This document shows positions 17,102-26,432 of a stretch of DNA of 64,000 nt, piece by piece (position 1 is the first letter of the stretch; each line of letters starts with the position of its first letter). Location of the stretch: the NCBI GenBank assembly GCA_900319365.1, contig ONOE01000005.1:62001-126000 (forward strand). The letters run 5' to 3'. The notes beneath the pieces are model-generated. The model was not told the origin of the DNA, did no database searches, and worked only from the letters and a program-made list of their open reading frames with translations. A program made the position numbers and the translations under genes. This stretch comes from an uncultured bacterium. Its GTDB lineage: Bacteria; Cyanobacteriota; Vampirovibrionia; Gastranaerophilales; Gastranaerophilaceae.

Positions 17102-18508
17102 TTATTTATATTTTCGGACAAACTCAACCGCTTGATTTTTAGTGGTTACGTCTTCATTTAGCTGAGCTTCATGAAGGGCATTAAGGATTTTGCCAAGTTT
17201 TGGGGATGGGGAAATATTAAGAAGTTTCATAACTTCATTCCCATCCAGAAGCTTGGGCAAAGGTTTAATCGTATCAAGGAACTTTATATAAAAATCGCAC
17301 AATCTTGTTAAAGAGTTCAAATTATCCTCAACCATCCGTTTTGTAATTTCAGGACCGAGAGCAGACAACCTGTCAGCTTTCGCAATGATTATTGCATCAA
17401 TCGAATTGTCGCCCATTTTCCTGATATATCGGCGCATTGCTTTTTCTGACAGTTCGGGAGAACTCATCACCATAGACGGGTACATGTGATTTTTTATCAT
17501 GAGCTTTATATAATTAATTTGCTTGTTTGAAAAAGATAACTTTCGCAAAATTTCGGGACACATTTTTGCACCGACATCTTCATGTTTAAAAAATCTGTGG
17601 CGCCCAGTTTCAGATTCAATAAACCATGTTGAAAATTTTCCGATATCATGCATAAATCCTGCAAGTTTCAAATGTGCAAGCCTTGAGAACCCGCCAAAAT
17701 CGACTTTATTCATGTGTTTTTTTACAAAATCATTTTCATTTTCATAAATCAATTGAATTTGACGTACGGTTTCGATGCTGTGATGAAACAAATCCAAATG
17801 ATGATGCGCATTTGGCGGAACCTGCTTTAATTCCTTTACAAACGGGAAAATTATTTCCAAAATCCCTGCTTCATCCATTTTTAACAAAGCACTATGCGCA
17901 AATTTCCCATCAAAGAGTTTCATAAGTTCATACTCAACACGTTCTTTTGCAGGTTCTGTAATTAAATTGGCATATTTTTTTGCAATTTTCATCAAATTAT
18001 CTGAAATCTTAAATCCCGTAGTCGAATGGAATCTGAAAATTCGCAAAATCCTTAACGGATCATCCGTGAAATTTTCTTCGCTGATACCATTTAATATACC
18101 GTTTTCAATATCGCTCAATCCGTTTATCAAATCAAGGATTTCGCCTGTTTTAATATTTACGGCAAGTGCATTTATTGTCAAATCTCTGCGAAAAATGTCT
18201 TTTTCTAAAGAATTTTCAACGGGATTTGTAATATCAAGTTCGTTTATTTTATCTTTCATAACCACACGGTAAATGTTATTAACTTCATCAAGCTCAATGA
18301 ATTTTCCGTCAAAAATTTGAGCAGCTTTAAGCGCAAAATCTTTAGCACTCATGCCTGTAACAATCAAATCTCTGTCGGTTATTTCTTTACCTAAAATTAA
18401 ATCCCGAACGCCCCCGCCGACAAGGTAAATTTCATTTTCAAACCTTGAGGCTAAATCTTTTAAAATTTTATCATTTAATATTTTATTTTTGATAATTTGT
18501 GTATTCAT
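17102..18508 (-). CDS. CCA-adding/poly(A)-polymerase-type nucleotidyltransferase with HD domain
   Basis: The 468-residue class II nucleotidyltransferase has VGGGVRDLILGKEITDRDLI (about 30-50), where GG-VRD and the D-x-D metal ligands sit, then RRDLTINALAV and the RNA-binding DDPLRILRIFRF. A C-terminal HD domain follows (HHHLDLFHHSIETV and GFMHDIGKF). Such enzymes add CCA, or CC or A alone, to tRNA 3' ends; sequence alone does not separate these from poly(A) polymerase I. It lies eight bases after higA and may be read with the toxin-antitoxin pair. There is no clear ribosome site. Confidence 0.85.
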   Translation of the reverse strand: MNTQIIKNKILNDKILKDLASRFENEIYLVGGGVRDLILGKEITDRDLIVTGMSAKDFALKAAQIFDGKFIELDEVNNIYRVVMKDKINELDITNPVENSLEKDIFRRDLTINALAVNIKTGEILDLINGLSDIENGILNGISEENFTDDPLRILRIFRFHSTTGFKISDNLMKIAKKYANLITEPAKERVEYELMKLFDGKFAHSALLKMDEAGILEIIFPFVKELKQVPPNAHHHLDLFHHSIETVRQIQLIYENENDFVKKHMNKVDFGGFSRLAHLKLAGFMHDIGKFSTWFIESETGRHRFFKHEDVGAKMCPEILRKLSFSNKQINYIKLMIKNHMYPSMVMSSPELSEKAMRRYIRKMGDNSIDAIIIAKADRLSALGPEITKRMVEDNLNSLTRLCDFYIKFLDTIKPLPKLLDGNEVMKLLNISPSPKLGKILNALHEAQLNEDVTTKNQAVEFVRKYK

Positions 18509-18516
18509 GATAGAGA

Positions 18517-18801
18517 TTACATTGCAATTATTTCTACATTGTCAAGATTGGTACGCTGTCTTGCACGCCATAGATCATAGGCTTGTTGAAGATTCAGCCA
18601 GTATTGCGGAGAAGTGCCGAAAGCTTTTGCCAATTTTAATGCCATTTCCGCAGATATTCCGTTTTTGCAATTTACAAGTTCAGATGCGGTGGTTCTTGAA
18701 ACTCCGAGTTTCAGCGCAAATGCACTTACCGACAATTTGTATTCGGGAAGATACATTCCTTTTAAAATTTCACCGGGGTGCGGAGGATTATACATTTCCA
18801 T
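18517..18801 (-). CDS. higA: HigA-family antitoxin, XRE-type HTH
   Basis: The 94-residue protein starts with the HigA signature HPGEILKGMYLPEY and carries an XRE helix-turn-helix (SVSAFALKLGVSRTTASELV, about 24-43, then ISAEMALKLAKAFGTSPQYW). HigA neutralises HigB and represses the operon. It is 13 bases downstream of higB; the toxin-first order is typical of hig loci. The operator proposed at 19108-19126 is the natural target. Intact. Confidence 0.9.
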   Translation of the reverse strand: MEMYNPPHPGEILKGMYLPEYKLSVSAFALKLGVSRTTASELVNCKNGISAEMALKLAKAFGTSPQYWLNLQQAYDLWRARQRTNLDNVEIIAM

Positions 18802-18814
18802 AATATATTCCTTT

Positions 18815-19099
18815 CTAATGATAATTTTGATAATCTACAATATATGCGTTTTGAGTTTCTTCATCGTATTCAAATGTTATGCGCCAATTTGTCTGAACCG
18901 TAACGGAATATAAATTCTTCATATTTCCTTGCAGTTTGTGCAATTTTAAAGGCGGCAATGTTAAATCATTCACTTGATAGGCAGAATTTAACATATCTAA
19001 AATCAATCTTATCCGCTTTACGTGTATGGCTTGAATACCCTTTGTTGATCCTGTTGTATAAAAAAGCTCAAGCCCTTTGTGTTTGAAAGATTTAATCAT
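18815..19099 (-). CDS. higB: HigB-family toxin, RelE-like mRNA interferase
   Basis: The 94-residue protein matches the HigB/RelE fold: MIKSFKHKGLELFY, IHVKRIRLILDMLN, LPPLKLHKLQGN, and C-terminal YSVTVQTNWRITFEYDEE with YIVDYQNYH. The N-W-R-I-x-F strand and final D-Y-x-x-Y-H are family hallmarks. HigB cleaves mRNA on ribosomes during translation. It is preceded by a promoter with an embedded palindrome. All key segments are present, so it is probably active. Confidence 0.9.
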   Translation of the reverse strand: MIKSFKHKGLELFYTTGSTKGIQAIHVKRIRLILDMLNSAYQVNDLTLPPLKLHKLQGNMKNLYSVTVQTNWRITFEYDEETQNAYIVDYQNYH

Positions 19100-19105
19100 A
19101 TTAAT

Positions 19106-19134
19106 ATTGTAAACTATAAGTTTACAGTTGTCAA
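19106..19134 (-). promoter_or_regulatory. higBA promoter with palindromic operator
   Basis: On the minus strand TTGACA (19134-19129) and TACAAT (19111-19106) are separated by 17 bases. The spacer and part of the -10 box are a perfect inverted repeat, TGTAAAC-N5-GTTTACA (19108-19126). A HigA dimer bound there would block RNA polymerase. The ATG of higB follows seven bases after the -10 box. Confidence 0.75.
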
Positions 19135-19153
19135 GTGCAATGAAAGAAAGAAC

Positions 19154-19900
19154 TTACTTGTTAAAATTCGAATACTCGTAAATTACATTTCCAAGGGCTA
19201 CGGTTACGGCAGTTTCGGCACGCAGTATCATATCACCGAGTGTCAACATTTCTATATTATTATTTGATGCAAAATAATCAAACTCGTTTTGTGAAAATCC
19301 GCCTTCGGGTCCGATTATTACAAGAACTTTGTCGCCTTTTTTAATCGGTTTATTTTTAAAAGAATCTTTAAGAGTTTTTGTTGCAATTCTTTCGCAAAAA
19401 ACAATTATTTTATCAAAAGAGTTATTTTCAAGAACCTCTTTAAACGTTGTTCTTGGGAAACATTTCGGAACATCTGCTCTTTCGCATTGTTTGGAACTTT
19501 CATACATTATTTTTTGCCATTTGGGAATTTTTTTGTCAATCATATCACTATTTAGAGCACAATTATCCGTTTTTACGGGGTAAACACCGTAAACCCCGAG
19601 TTCCGTTGCTTTTTCTATTAAGGCATTTTGTCTGTCGCTGCGCAAAGGGCTTTGAGCAAGATAAAGTTTGAAATCCAAAAATCTGTGTGAGGGATAGGAT
19701 TTATCAATCTTTGTTATAATTTCATCATTGGTTATTTTTTCGATAGTTGTTTCATACTGGATTTTATTTTCATCAAGCAGTAAAAGCCTTTCTCCGCTGC
19801 GTGCACGCAAAGACCTTGCGATATGATAATAATTATCCTTATCATTTATCGTTATATTGTTGTTATTTACCTGATTTGAATCAATAAAAAAATGCGGCAT
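19154..19900 (-). CDS. rsmE: 16S rRNA m3U1498 methyltransferase
   Basis: The 248-residue SPOUT enzyme methylates N3 of U1498 in 16S rRNA. The N-terminal PUA-like part is followed by the knot fold: RSDRQNALIEKATELGVYGV (about 92-111), VIIGPEGGFSQNEFDYF (about 193-209) and MILRAETAVTVALG (about 225-238), which bind SAM. The ribosome site is AAAAGGAAG before ATG 19900. It lies between rqcH and higBA, all minus strand. Complete. Confidence 0.92.
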   Translation of the reverse strand: MPHFFIDSNQVNNNNITINDKDNYYHIARSLRARSGERLLLLDENKIQYETTIEKITNDEIITKIDKSYPSHRFLDFKLYLAQSPLRSDRQNALIEKATELGVYGVYPVKTDNCALNSDMIDKKIPKWQKIMYESSKQCERADVPKCFPRTTFKEVLENNSFDKIIVFCERIATKTLKDSFKNKPIKKGDKVLVIIGPEGGFSQNEFDYFASNNNIEMLTLGDMILRAETAVTVALGNVIYEYSNFNK

Positions 19901-19934
19901 AAAAATCTTCCTTTTGCCCTAAATTATACCACAA

Positions 19935-21407
19935 CTAATCAATGACGATTTCTTTTTCGTTGCGATAGGTAACATAACCTAAGTTTGCTTTTGGCGGTTT
20001 GCGCAGGTATTTTCGTTTTGTGTAAATTACCCCGATTTTTGAAGAATCAGAACCTTGAGAATATTTTTTGGCAAGTTTAGCGCATTCCAAAATCAATCCG
20101 TCTGTTACCTTCTGCGTTTTTAATAACACGTGAGATCCGGGGCAATCTTTTGTATGGAACCACAAATCATCGTCCTGTGCTAATTTTGAAACAATATAAT
20201 CATTTTGTTTATTGTTTTTGCCGATATAAATCCTTGTATTACCACCTTTTTCAATCATCATCGGTTCTGATTTTTTATTTTGCTCGGATTTTGTTTCGTT
20301 CGAAGTACCTTTGATTTTGAAAATTTCCGGTTCTATATCTTTTAATTCATCAATATTTTGAGTTATTTCAATCGAATAAATCAAACTTTTTAAATAATCT
20401 TTTTTCTGCTGCGCATTCTCAACCAATTCGCAAAGTTTATTTTTTGTATTTTTCAATTTGTTGTACTTTTTATAAAAATCATTGGCATTTTCTTTTATCG
20501 TTTTGGTTTCATTTAAAGGTAGAGAAATTCCCTCGTTATGCTCATAGTCAAACACTACGGCATTTTTGGTATAATCTTTGAGGTTGTATAAATTTGCCAT
20601 AAGTAAATCCGCACGCAAGCGATATTTGTCATAATCCTCGCTTTTTTGGATTTGGTAATTCATCTTTTGGAAAGATTTTTCTTCTTTTTTCAACATTTGG
20701 CGAATTTCGCTCAAATACTTATTTTTCAACGCAAGAAACTTATCTTTTCCCGTCAGATATGCGTAATAATTATCCAAAACAGAACTGTAATCATTATAAA
20801 GCTTTTTATAAATATCTATCGGTGCGCATTTTAAATAATTCAACAAAAATGCATACCTTTCATAGATAAAGCCCTGATTATTCTGCTTGGGCGGATAAGT
20901 ATAAGGAATTGTACCGTAAACCTCACGAACCGTACTTTTATCTTCCCCCACATTATGAGCTGCACCCAGAATAATATCCGTATCCGTGTTGTATAGAATT
21001 ACGTTTGAATACTTACCCATAAGTTCAAGTGCAAGACATAAATAAATTTTATCCCTGATTTCGTTATATGTTTCAATGAATAACTCTAAAATCCTTTCGC
21101 CGTCAGGTTGGTTAACTTTTGCAATTCTTGAATTGTTCAAATATTTGCGCAAAAGCATACAAAACATCGGCGGCTTTTGAGGAATTTCGATAAGCCTTTC
21201 TTTCAACGTTTGGGGGCTTGCAAAGCATACATGATAATTTTGGGGCGTAATATTTATGTACAATTGACGGGTCGTACCGTTATTGCGCAAAGCCAGAATA
21301 AGCTCACGTCTTGTCGGCTGCTGAATTTTATAAATTCTTGAGCCTTGAATAAAATCCTTGTTCTCGCATAAAAAAGTATTCAACATCAAATTATCAAACG
21401 TAATCAT
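19935..21407 (-). CDS. rqcH: RqcH/NFACT-family ribosome rescue factor
   Basis: The 490-residue protein has the NFACT-N domain (MITFDNLMLNTFLCE, RRELILALRN, LLRKYLNNSRI), a coiled-coil middle (~230-370, rich in K/E/Q) and the C-terminal NFACT-R domain, RIYIGKNNKQNDYIVSKLAQ and DDLWFHTKDCPGSHVLL. RqcH binds split 50S subunits and adds C-terminal alanine tails. The domain was once annotated as fibronectin-binding FbpA. At 490 residues it is a little shorter than Bacillus RqcH, mostly in the coiled coil. No ribosome site is evident. Confidence 0.88.
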   Translation of the reverse strand: MITFDNLMLNTFLCENKDFIQGSRIYKIQQPTRRELILALRNNGTTRQLYINITPQNYHVCFASPQTLKERLIEIPQKPPMFCMLLRKYLNNSRIAKVNQPDGERILELFIETYNEIRDKIYLCLALELMGKYSNVILYNTDTDIILGAAHNVGEDKSTVREVYGTIPYTYPPKQNNQGFIYERYAFLLNYLKCAPIDIYKKLYNDYSSVLDNYYAYLTGKDKFLALKNKYLSEIRQMLKKEEKSFQKMNYQIQKSEDYDKYRLRADLLMANLYNLKDYTKNAVVFDYEHNEGISLPLNETKTIKENANDFYKKYNKLKNTKNKLCELVENAQQKKDYLKSLIYSIEITQNIDELKDIEPEIFKIKGTSNETKSEQNKKSEPMMIEKGGNTRIYIGKNNKQNDYIVSKLAQDDDLWFHTKDCPGSHVLLKTQKVTDGLILECAKLAKKYSQGSDSSKIGVIYTKRKYLRKPPKANLGYVTYRNEKEIVID

Positions 21408-21435
21408 AAAAAAAATTTAGCAAAAAGGCATACGG

Positions 21436-21465
21436 TTGTCCATAATTTTTTGTTTGTGATAATAT
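21436..21465 (+). promoter_or_regulatory. aspS promoter
   Basis: TTGTCC (21436-21441) and GATAAT (21458-21463) or the overlapping TAATAT are spaced by 16-18 bases. The predicted leader is about 95 bases and has two short hairpins (GTAAAA/TTTTAC and GTGCA/TGCAC). No T-box consensus is present. Confidence 0.5.
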
Positions 21466-21566
21466 AAAAACAGTCGGTAAAATAAGCCGTTTTACAAATT
21501 AAATAAACCGTGTGCACCGATAAAATGCACTATTTAAAAAATAAATTAATAAGGATATAAGGAAAA

Positions 21567-23345
21567 ATGATTAAAACAGATTACAAAGATCACGAATGCG
21601 GAAAGTTAAGAATGGACAACATCGGCGAAACCGTTACTCTTTCAGGGTGGGTTTCAACCGTCAGAGATTTAGGCGGAATTTTATTTATTGAATTGCGTGA
21701 CAGAAGCGGATTTTTCCAGCTTGTTGCAAACCCTCAAATAAACCCTAAAGTTCATGATGTTTTCGGCAAAGTAAGAAGTGAATATGTTATAAAAGTTACG
21801 GGCAAAATTACAAAAAGACCGCCCGAAACTTACAATGAAAAATACCCGACAGGTCAGGTTGAAATGTACCCTGACGAAGTTGAAGTATTGTCTGAAGCAA
21901 AGGTTTTACCTTTCGTACTTGATGATGACAACGTATCTGAAGATGTTCGTTTGAAATACAGATACCTTGATTTAAGACGTGAAACAATGCTTTCAAAACT
22001 CGTTTTAAGACATAACATCGTTCAAGCAATCAGAGCATACTTAAATAAATTAGACTTTTTGGAAGTTGAAACTCCTATCCTTATTAAAACAACCCCTGAA
22101 GGTGCAAGAGATTACCTTGTTCCCTCAAGAGTTCAGGAAGGTAAGTTCTATGCACTTCCTCAATCTCCGCAAATTTACAAACAATTGTTGATGGTTGGCG
22201 GAATTGAAAGATATTATCAAATCGCAAAATGTTTCCGTGATGAGGATTTAAGAGCTGACAGACAGCCTGAATTTACGCAGGTCGACTTGGAAATGTCTTT
22301 TGTTAAACAACCTGACGTTATTAAAGTAGTTGAAGGCTTGATTGTTGATGCATTCAAAGCTGCAGGAGTTGACGTTAAACCTCCGTTTAAACAAATTCCT
22401 TGGCAGGAAGCAATGGATAAATACGGTTCCGATAAGCCTGATGTAAGATTCGGTTTGGAATTGTTTGATATCGGCGATATTATCTTGCAATCGAACTTCA
22501 ATATCGTTAAAAATACATTGGAAGCAGGCGGTATCGTTCGTGGTATAAGAATCCCCGGCGGTGCTAAATTCTCAAGAAAAGAAATTGATGAAATTACAAA
22601 ACTTGCAGTTTCATTCGGAGCAAAAGCATTGGCAAACATCATTTACCAACCTGACGGAACTCCGAAATCCCCTGTTATGAAATTTGTAACAGAAGAACAG
22701 GCTAAACAAATTCAACAAAGAGCAGGCGCTCAAGCAGGTGATATAATCTTCTTCCTGGCTGATAAACCGAAACTTGTTTATGACATTATGGGAAGATTAA
22801 GATTATACTTTGGTAAAAAACTCAATTTGATTGATGAATCAAAACATGCGCTTTTATGGGTAGTTGACTTCCCGATGTTTGAATGGTCTGATGAAGAACA
22901 AAGATATATGGCAATGCACCACCCGTTCACATCACCTAATTTAGACGATATGGACAAATTAAAAGCAGGCGATTTGGGACATGTTAAATCAATCGCTTAT
23001 GATATCGTTTATAACGGTACAGAATTGGGCGGCGGATCTGTCAGAATCCATTCACCGGAAGTTCAATCAGAAATCTTCAAGGCATTAGGCTTAACCCAAG
23101 AAGAAGCTGAAGAAAAATTCGGATTTATGGTTAATGCATTGCAATACGGCACACCTCCTCATGCAGGTTTAGCGATCGGGTTAGACAGACTTGTTGCATT
23201 GTTGGCAAGAACCGATTCAATCCGTGATGTTATCGCATTCCCGAAAAATGCGGCAGCAAAAGACTTGATGAGCGGAGCTCCCGGAGATGCTTCAATCAAG
23301 CAATTAAGAGAATTGCACATAAAAAGCACGGCAGTAAAGCAATAA
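21567..23345 (+). CDS. aspS: Aspartyl-tRNA synthetase
   Basis: The 592-residue class IIb enzyme charges tRNA(Asp). An OB-fold anticodon-binding domain (GWVSTVRDLGGILFIELRDR, about 28-47) precedes the catalytic core with motif 2 CFRDEDLRADRQPEFTQVD and motif 3 GLAIGLDRLVALLART. The GAD insertion typical of bacterial AspS lies near 290-410. AAGGA at 21558-21562 is the ribosome site. Whether it also charges tRNA(Asn) cannot be told without the rest of the genome. Monocistronic, with its own promoter and terminator. Confidence 0.95.
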   Translation: MIKTDYKDHECGKLRMDNIGETVTLSGWVSTVRDLGGILFIELRDRSGFFQLVANPQINPKVHDVFGKVRSEYVIKVTGKITKRPPETYNEKYPTGQVEMYPDEVEVLSEAKVLPFVLDDDNVSEDVRLKYRYLDLRRETMLSKLVLRHNIVQAIRAYLNKLDFLEVETPILIKTTPEGARDYLVPSRVQEGKFYALPQSPQIYKQLLMVGGIERYYQIAKCFRDEDLRADRQPEFTQVDLEMSFVKQPDVIKVVEGLIVDAFKAAGVDVKPPFKQIPWQEAMDKYGSDKPDVRFGLELFDIGDIILQSNFNIVKNTLEAGGIVRGIRIPGGAKFSRKEIDEITKLAVSFGAKALANIIYQPDGTPKSPVMKFVTEEQAKQIQQRAGAQAGDIIFFLADKPKLVYDIMGRLRLYFGKKLNLIDESKHALLWVVDFPMFEWSDEEQRYMAMHHPFTSPNLDDMDKLKAGDLGHVKSIAYDIVYNGTELGGGSVRIHSPEVQSEIFKALGLTQEEAEEKFGFMVNALQYGTPPHAGLAIGLDRLVALLARTDSIRDVIAFPKNAAAKDLMSGAPGDASIKQLRELHIKSTAVKQ

Positions 23346-23360
23346 TCAAATAAATGTGAT

Positions 23361-23396
23361 AAAAAAAGAGTTCCTTAGAGATAAGGGGCTCTTTTT
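23361..23396 (+). terminator. aspS terminator
   Basis: AAAAAGAGTTCCTTA pairs with TAAGGGGCTCTTTTT, a 15-base stem with two G-U pairs, 15 bases after the aspS stop. The stem is T-rich on one side and A-rich on the other, so it can act both ways. Confidence 0.85.
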
Positions 23397-23522
23397 ATTG
23401 ACCAAATTTGCATAGTAGGTCGGGATTGCCATGCCGACAATGTAAATAAAGAATGGAAATGCCCTTGTGATACTATGTAGACAATAATAAGAAACTCTTT
23501 TTTATTGACTGAATTTGCAAAG
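23389..23522. repeat. Duplicated gene-end sequence flanking a REP-like hairpin
   Basis: CTCTTTTTATTGAC..AATTTGCA at 23389-23415 recurs at 23495-23522 with three mismatches and one extra T. On the minus strand the second copy encodes the final L-C-K-F-S-Q-stop of the secreted protein at 23502. The first copy would read L-C-K-F-G-Q-stop. Between them, at 23419-23438, lies a hairpin GTCGG-N10-CCGAC. Confidence 0.5.
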
Positions 23523-23897
23523 TTTTAGCGCCATTGCATCAATTGCCGTACCCGAAACTATCGGTTGAAATTGTGCATACCTGTTATAATCGCCGTTTAC
23601 GAAATTATCTTTCGAATCGTAAGAATCAAGCACCCCGATTTTGTACGTATGCCTCAGGCAGTTTATTTCATATTGTCCGAGGGTATATTCAACATCTTTG
23701 CCGTTTATGGGTTCATACTGACCTTTATTGTATGATTTAAGCATAAAGGAAAATCCGTACATATTTTCTAACCCCATTATGCCGTCTTTATAAACGTAGT
23801 TATTCGGGGCAACATAATCCCACTCCTCGCTTTCCCCGCCGTAAGACGGAACAAGCGAAAAACAAATAATAAAAATTGCTGCCAATAACCTTTTCAT
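23502..23897 (-). CDS. Small secreted protein, adhesin-E-like
   Basis: The 131-residue protein has a signal peptide (MKRLLAAIFIICFSLVPSYG, cleavage near 20). The mature part shows W-x-Y near the start, a central YEINCLRHTYKIGVLDSY, and a final IVSGTAIDAMALKLCKF with two cysteines that could bond. This order resembles the surface-adhesin protein E family, which is a weak match by eye. A remnant of its 3' end lies just downstream, which suggests a lost tandem copy. Confidence 0.6.
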   Translation of the reverse strand: MKRLLAAIFIICFSLVPSYGGESEEWDYVAPNNYVYKDGIMGLENMYGFSFMLKSYNKGQYEPINGKDVEYTLGQYEINCLRHTYKIGVLDSYDSKDNFVNGDYNRYAQFQPIVSGTAIDAMALKLCKFSQ

Positions 23898-23945
23898 ACT
23901 TATTATTATAATCTTAATTTCAAAAATTTCTATACTGATAACGAA

Positions 23946-26417
23946 TTAAATATATTTTGCGGTTTTTGAATTTTTGCAATTTTTCAAATCTTTCGGAGTT
24001 CCCGCAAAAACTATCTCCCCGCCGTATTCTCCGCCGTCAGGTCCCATATCAATAATATAATCGGCATTTTTTATTACATCTAAATCGTGTTCAATAACAA
24101 TAACCGTTGCACCGTCATCAATAAGAGATTGGAAAACTCCTAAAAGCGTTTGGACATCCTGCGGATGAAGTCCGATTGTCGGTTCATCAAAAACAAAGAC
24201 CGATTCTGATTGAGTTTTTCTCATTTCACTTGCAAGTTTCAACCTTTGAGCCTCCCCGCCCGAAAGATTAGGAGTTGCTTCACCCAAAGTTAAATACCCG
24301 AGCCCCAAATCTTTTAGAACCTGCAATCTTTGAGCTACGAGTTTCAAATCCTTACACGCACCGATTGCCGTATTTACATCCATTGCCATAAGTTCAGGCA
24401 GCGAATAATTGTTATATTTAACCGATTTTGCGAATTTGGAATACCTTGAACCTCCGCAATCAGGGCACGGAATTTCGACATCGGGCAAAAATTGAATATC
24501 TAAATTGATTATTCCCGTACCGTCGCATGTCGGGCAGCGTAATTTACCCGTATTATAAGAAAAATCGCCCGCTTTGTATTTCAGTTCTTTTGCTTTTGAA
24601 GTTTTTGCAAAAACTTTTCTTAATTCGTCATGAATATTTGCATAAGTCGCAACGGTAGAACGTACATTTATCCCGATAGGTGCAGCATCAATAAGTTTGA
24701 CCTGTTTAACATTATCTGCTTGAATTTTTAAAACATGAGAGGGCAGCTTTTTGCCGCTTGAAATTGTTTCAAGTGCAGGAACAAGACTCTCAAGTATCAT
24801 TGTGGTTTTGCCCGACCCTGAAACTCCCGTAACAACAGTCATTCTGCCTTTCGGGATATCAACTTTGAGCGGTTTAACCGTATGGATATGTCCTGTTTCC
24901 ATGTGAATTTTGCCATACTCAAACATTTTATCTTTTTGAGCAGGTTTTCGCACAAGCACATTTTTACGCCCCGATAAATAATCCCCGATAATGGAATTTT
25001 TGTTATCCTCAATTTCTTTTATTGTGCCCTGAGCTATTACGTTGCCTCCGTCAGCTCCCGCACCTTTGCCCATCTCTAATACCCAATCGGAAACATTTAA
25101 TATCTGGGTATCATGATCAACAAGAATTACGGAATTGCAGTCTGCAATCAAATCTTTTATTACGCCCTTCAAGCCCTCTATGTTAGAGGGATGAAGTCCG
25201 ATAGAAGGTTCATCAAGCACGTACAAAACACCCGTTGTACGATTTCTTACGGCTCTTGCAAGCTGCATTCTCTGCCTTTCACCCGTTGAGAGAGTATAAG
25301 ATGCCCTGTCTAAAGTCAAATACCCCAGACCCAAATCTATTAATCGCTTTGCAGCCGTTTGAAACGATTCGCAAATACTTTTTGCCATAGGCACCATTTC
25401 TTCAGGCAATGAAGCGGGGACTTTTTCGACCCAATCAGACACCTGCGACAAAGTCATTTGGCAAACCTTATCCAAAGTTATTCCCATAACTTTAGGATAC
25501 ATAGCTTCTTTACTCAGTCTTGTGCCATGGCAATCGGGGCAGATATCCTGTTTTAAGAATTTTTCAACACGTTTCATACTCTTTTCGTCTTTTGCCTTTG
25601 AAAGAGCATTTTGAACGGTATAAATCGCATTGAAATACGTAAAATCCATTTCGCCCGTAGATCCTGCTCTTGCGCCTGATTTTACCTGATAAACCATGTG
25701 ATGCTTTACGGGCTTACCGTAAAATACCATATCTTTTTCTTTTTTAGTTAAATCTTTAAACGGAACATTTGTTCTCACACCCAAATCCCTTGCGATATCT
25801 TTCATCAAAGACCACATCAGAGTTTGCCACGGCGCAACAGCCCCCTCATCAATCGTTAAACTGTCATCGGGAACAATTGTTGATTCATCAACAATTCTGA
25901 CAATTCCCGTACCGCCGCATGTCGGACAAGCCCCCTGACTGTTAAAAGCAAGTTCTTCTGCCGACGGAGGGATTACCTGAGCCCCGCACACGGGGCATAT
26001 AATTTCTTTTTCCGCAGCAACGGCAAGAGTAGGTTCAACATAATGACCGTTCGGGCATCTGTGGCTTGCAAGTCTTGAAAACATTAGTCTTAAACTGTTT
26101 AAAAGTTCCGTTCCCGTTCCGAATGTACTTCTTACCCCGGGAATTACAGGTCTTTGATGCAACGCAAGAGCAGCAGGAATATATAAAATATCATCTATCA
26201 ATGCTTTTTGCGCCTGTGTCATTCTACGTCTTGTATAAGTTGAAAGCGCTTCAAGATATCTTCTTGAGCCCTCCGAATACAAAACCCCGAGCGCAAGAGA
26301 AGATTTGCCCGACCCTGAAACACCCGCTATTCCGACTACTTTATTTAACGGAATATCGACATCAATGTTTTTTAAGTTATGAACTTTTGCCCCTCGAACA
26401 AGTATTTTATCAACCAT
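23946..26417 (-). CDS. UvrA-like ABC ATPase, short paralogue
   Basis: The 823-residue protein has two ABC halves with GVSGSGKSSLA (about 33-43) and GVSGSGKTTMI, signature loops LSTGERQRMQLARA and LSGGEAQRLKLAS, and zinc-finger pairs CPVCG...CPTCGG and CPTCDGTG...CPDCGG. It is ~120 residues shorter than the canonical UvrA at 43811, mainly in the UvrB-binding/insertion part. Such paralogues occur in many bacteria and have been linked to drug resistance or alternative damage handling rather than standard excision repair. No uvrB or uvrC is nearby. Intact. Confidence 0.88.
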   Translation of the reverse strand: MVDKILVRGAKVHNLKNIDVDIPLNKVVGIAGVSGSGKSSLALGVLYSEGSRRYLEALSTYTRRRMTQAQKALIDDILYIPAALALHQRPVIPGVRSTFGTGTELLNSLRLMFSRLASHRCPNGHYVEPTLAVAAEKEIICPVCGAQVIPPSAEELAFNSQGACPTCGGTGIVRIVDESTIVPDDSLTIDEGAVAPWQTLMWSLMKDIARDLGVRTNVPFKDLTKKEKDMVFYGKPVKHHMVYQVKSGARAGSTGEMDFTYFNAIYTVQNALSKAKDEKSMKRVEKFLKQDICPDCHGTRLSKEAMYPKVMGITLDKVCQMTLSQVSDWVEKVPASLPEEMVPMAKSICESFQTAAKRLIDLGLGYLTLDRASYTLSTGERQRMQLARAVRNRTTGVLYVLDEPSIGLHPSNIEGLKGVIKDLIADCNSVILVDHDTQILNVSDWVLEMGKGAGADGGNVIAQGTIKEIEDNKNSIIGDYLSGRKNVLVRKPAQKDKMFEYGKIHMETGHIHTVKPLKVDIPKGRMTVVTGVSGSGKTTMILESLVPALETISSGKKLPSHVLKIQADNVKQVKLIDAAPIGINVRSTVATYANIHDELRKVFAKTSKAKELKYKAGDFSYNTGKLRCPTCDGTGIINLDIQFLPDVEIPCPDCGGSRYSKFAKSVKYNNYSLPELMAMDVNTAIGACKDLKLVAQRLQVLKDLGLGYLTLGEATPNLSGGEAQRLKLASEMRKTQSESVFVFDEPTIGLHPQDVQTLLGVFQSLIDDGATVIVIEHDLDVIKNADYIIDMGPDGGEYGGEIVFAGTPKDLKNCKNSKTAKYI

Positions 26418-26432
26418 TATATTTCGCCTTTT

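Noticed and set aside
21466-21566. T-box leader before aspS
   Set aside because: No GGGTGGNACCGCG-type antiterminator sequence and no fitting specifier loop.
22217-22642. 141-codon open frame on the minus strand
   Set aside because: Antisense within aspS, no ribosome site, no recognisable protein features.
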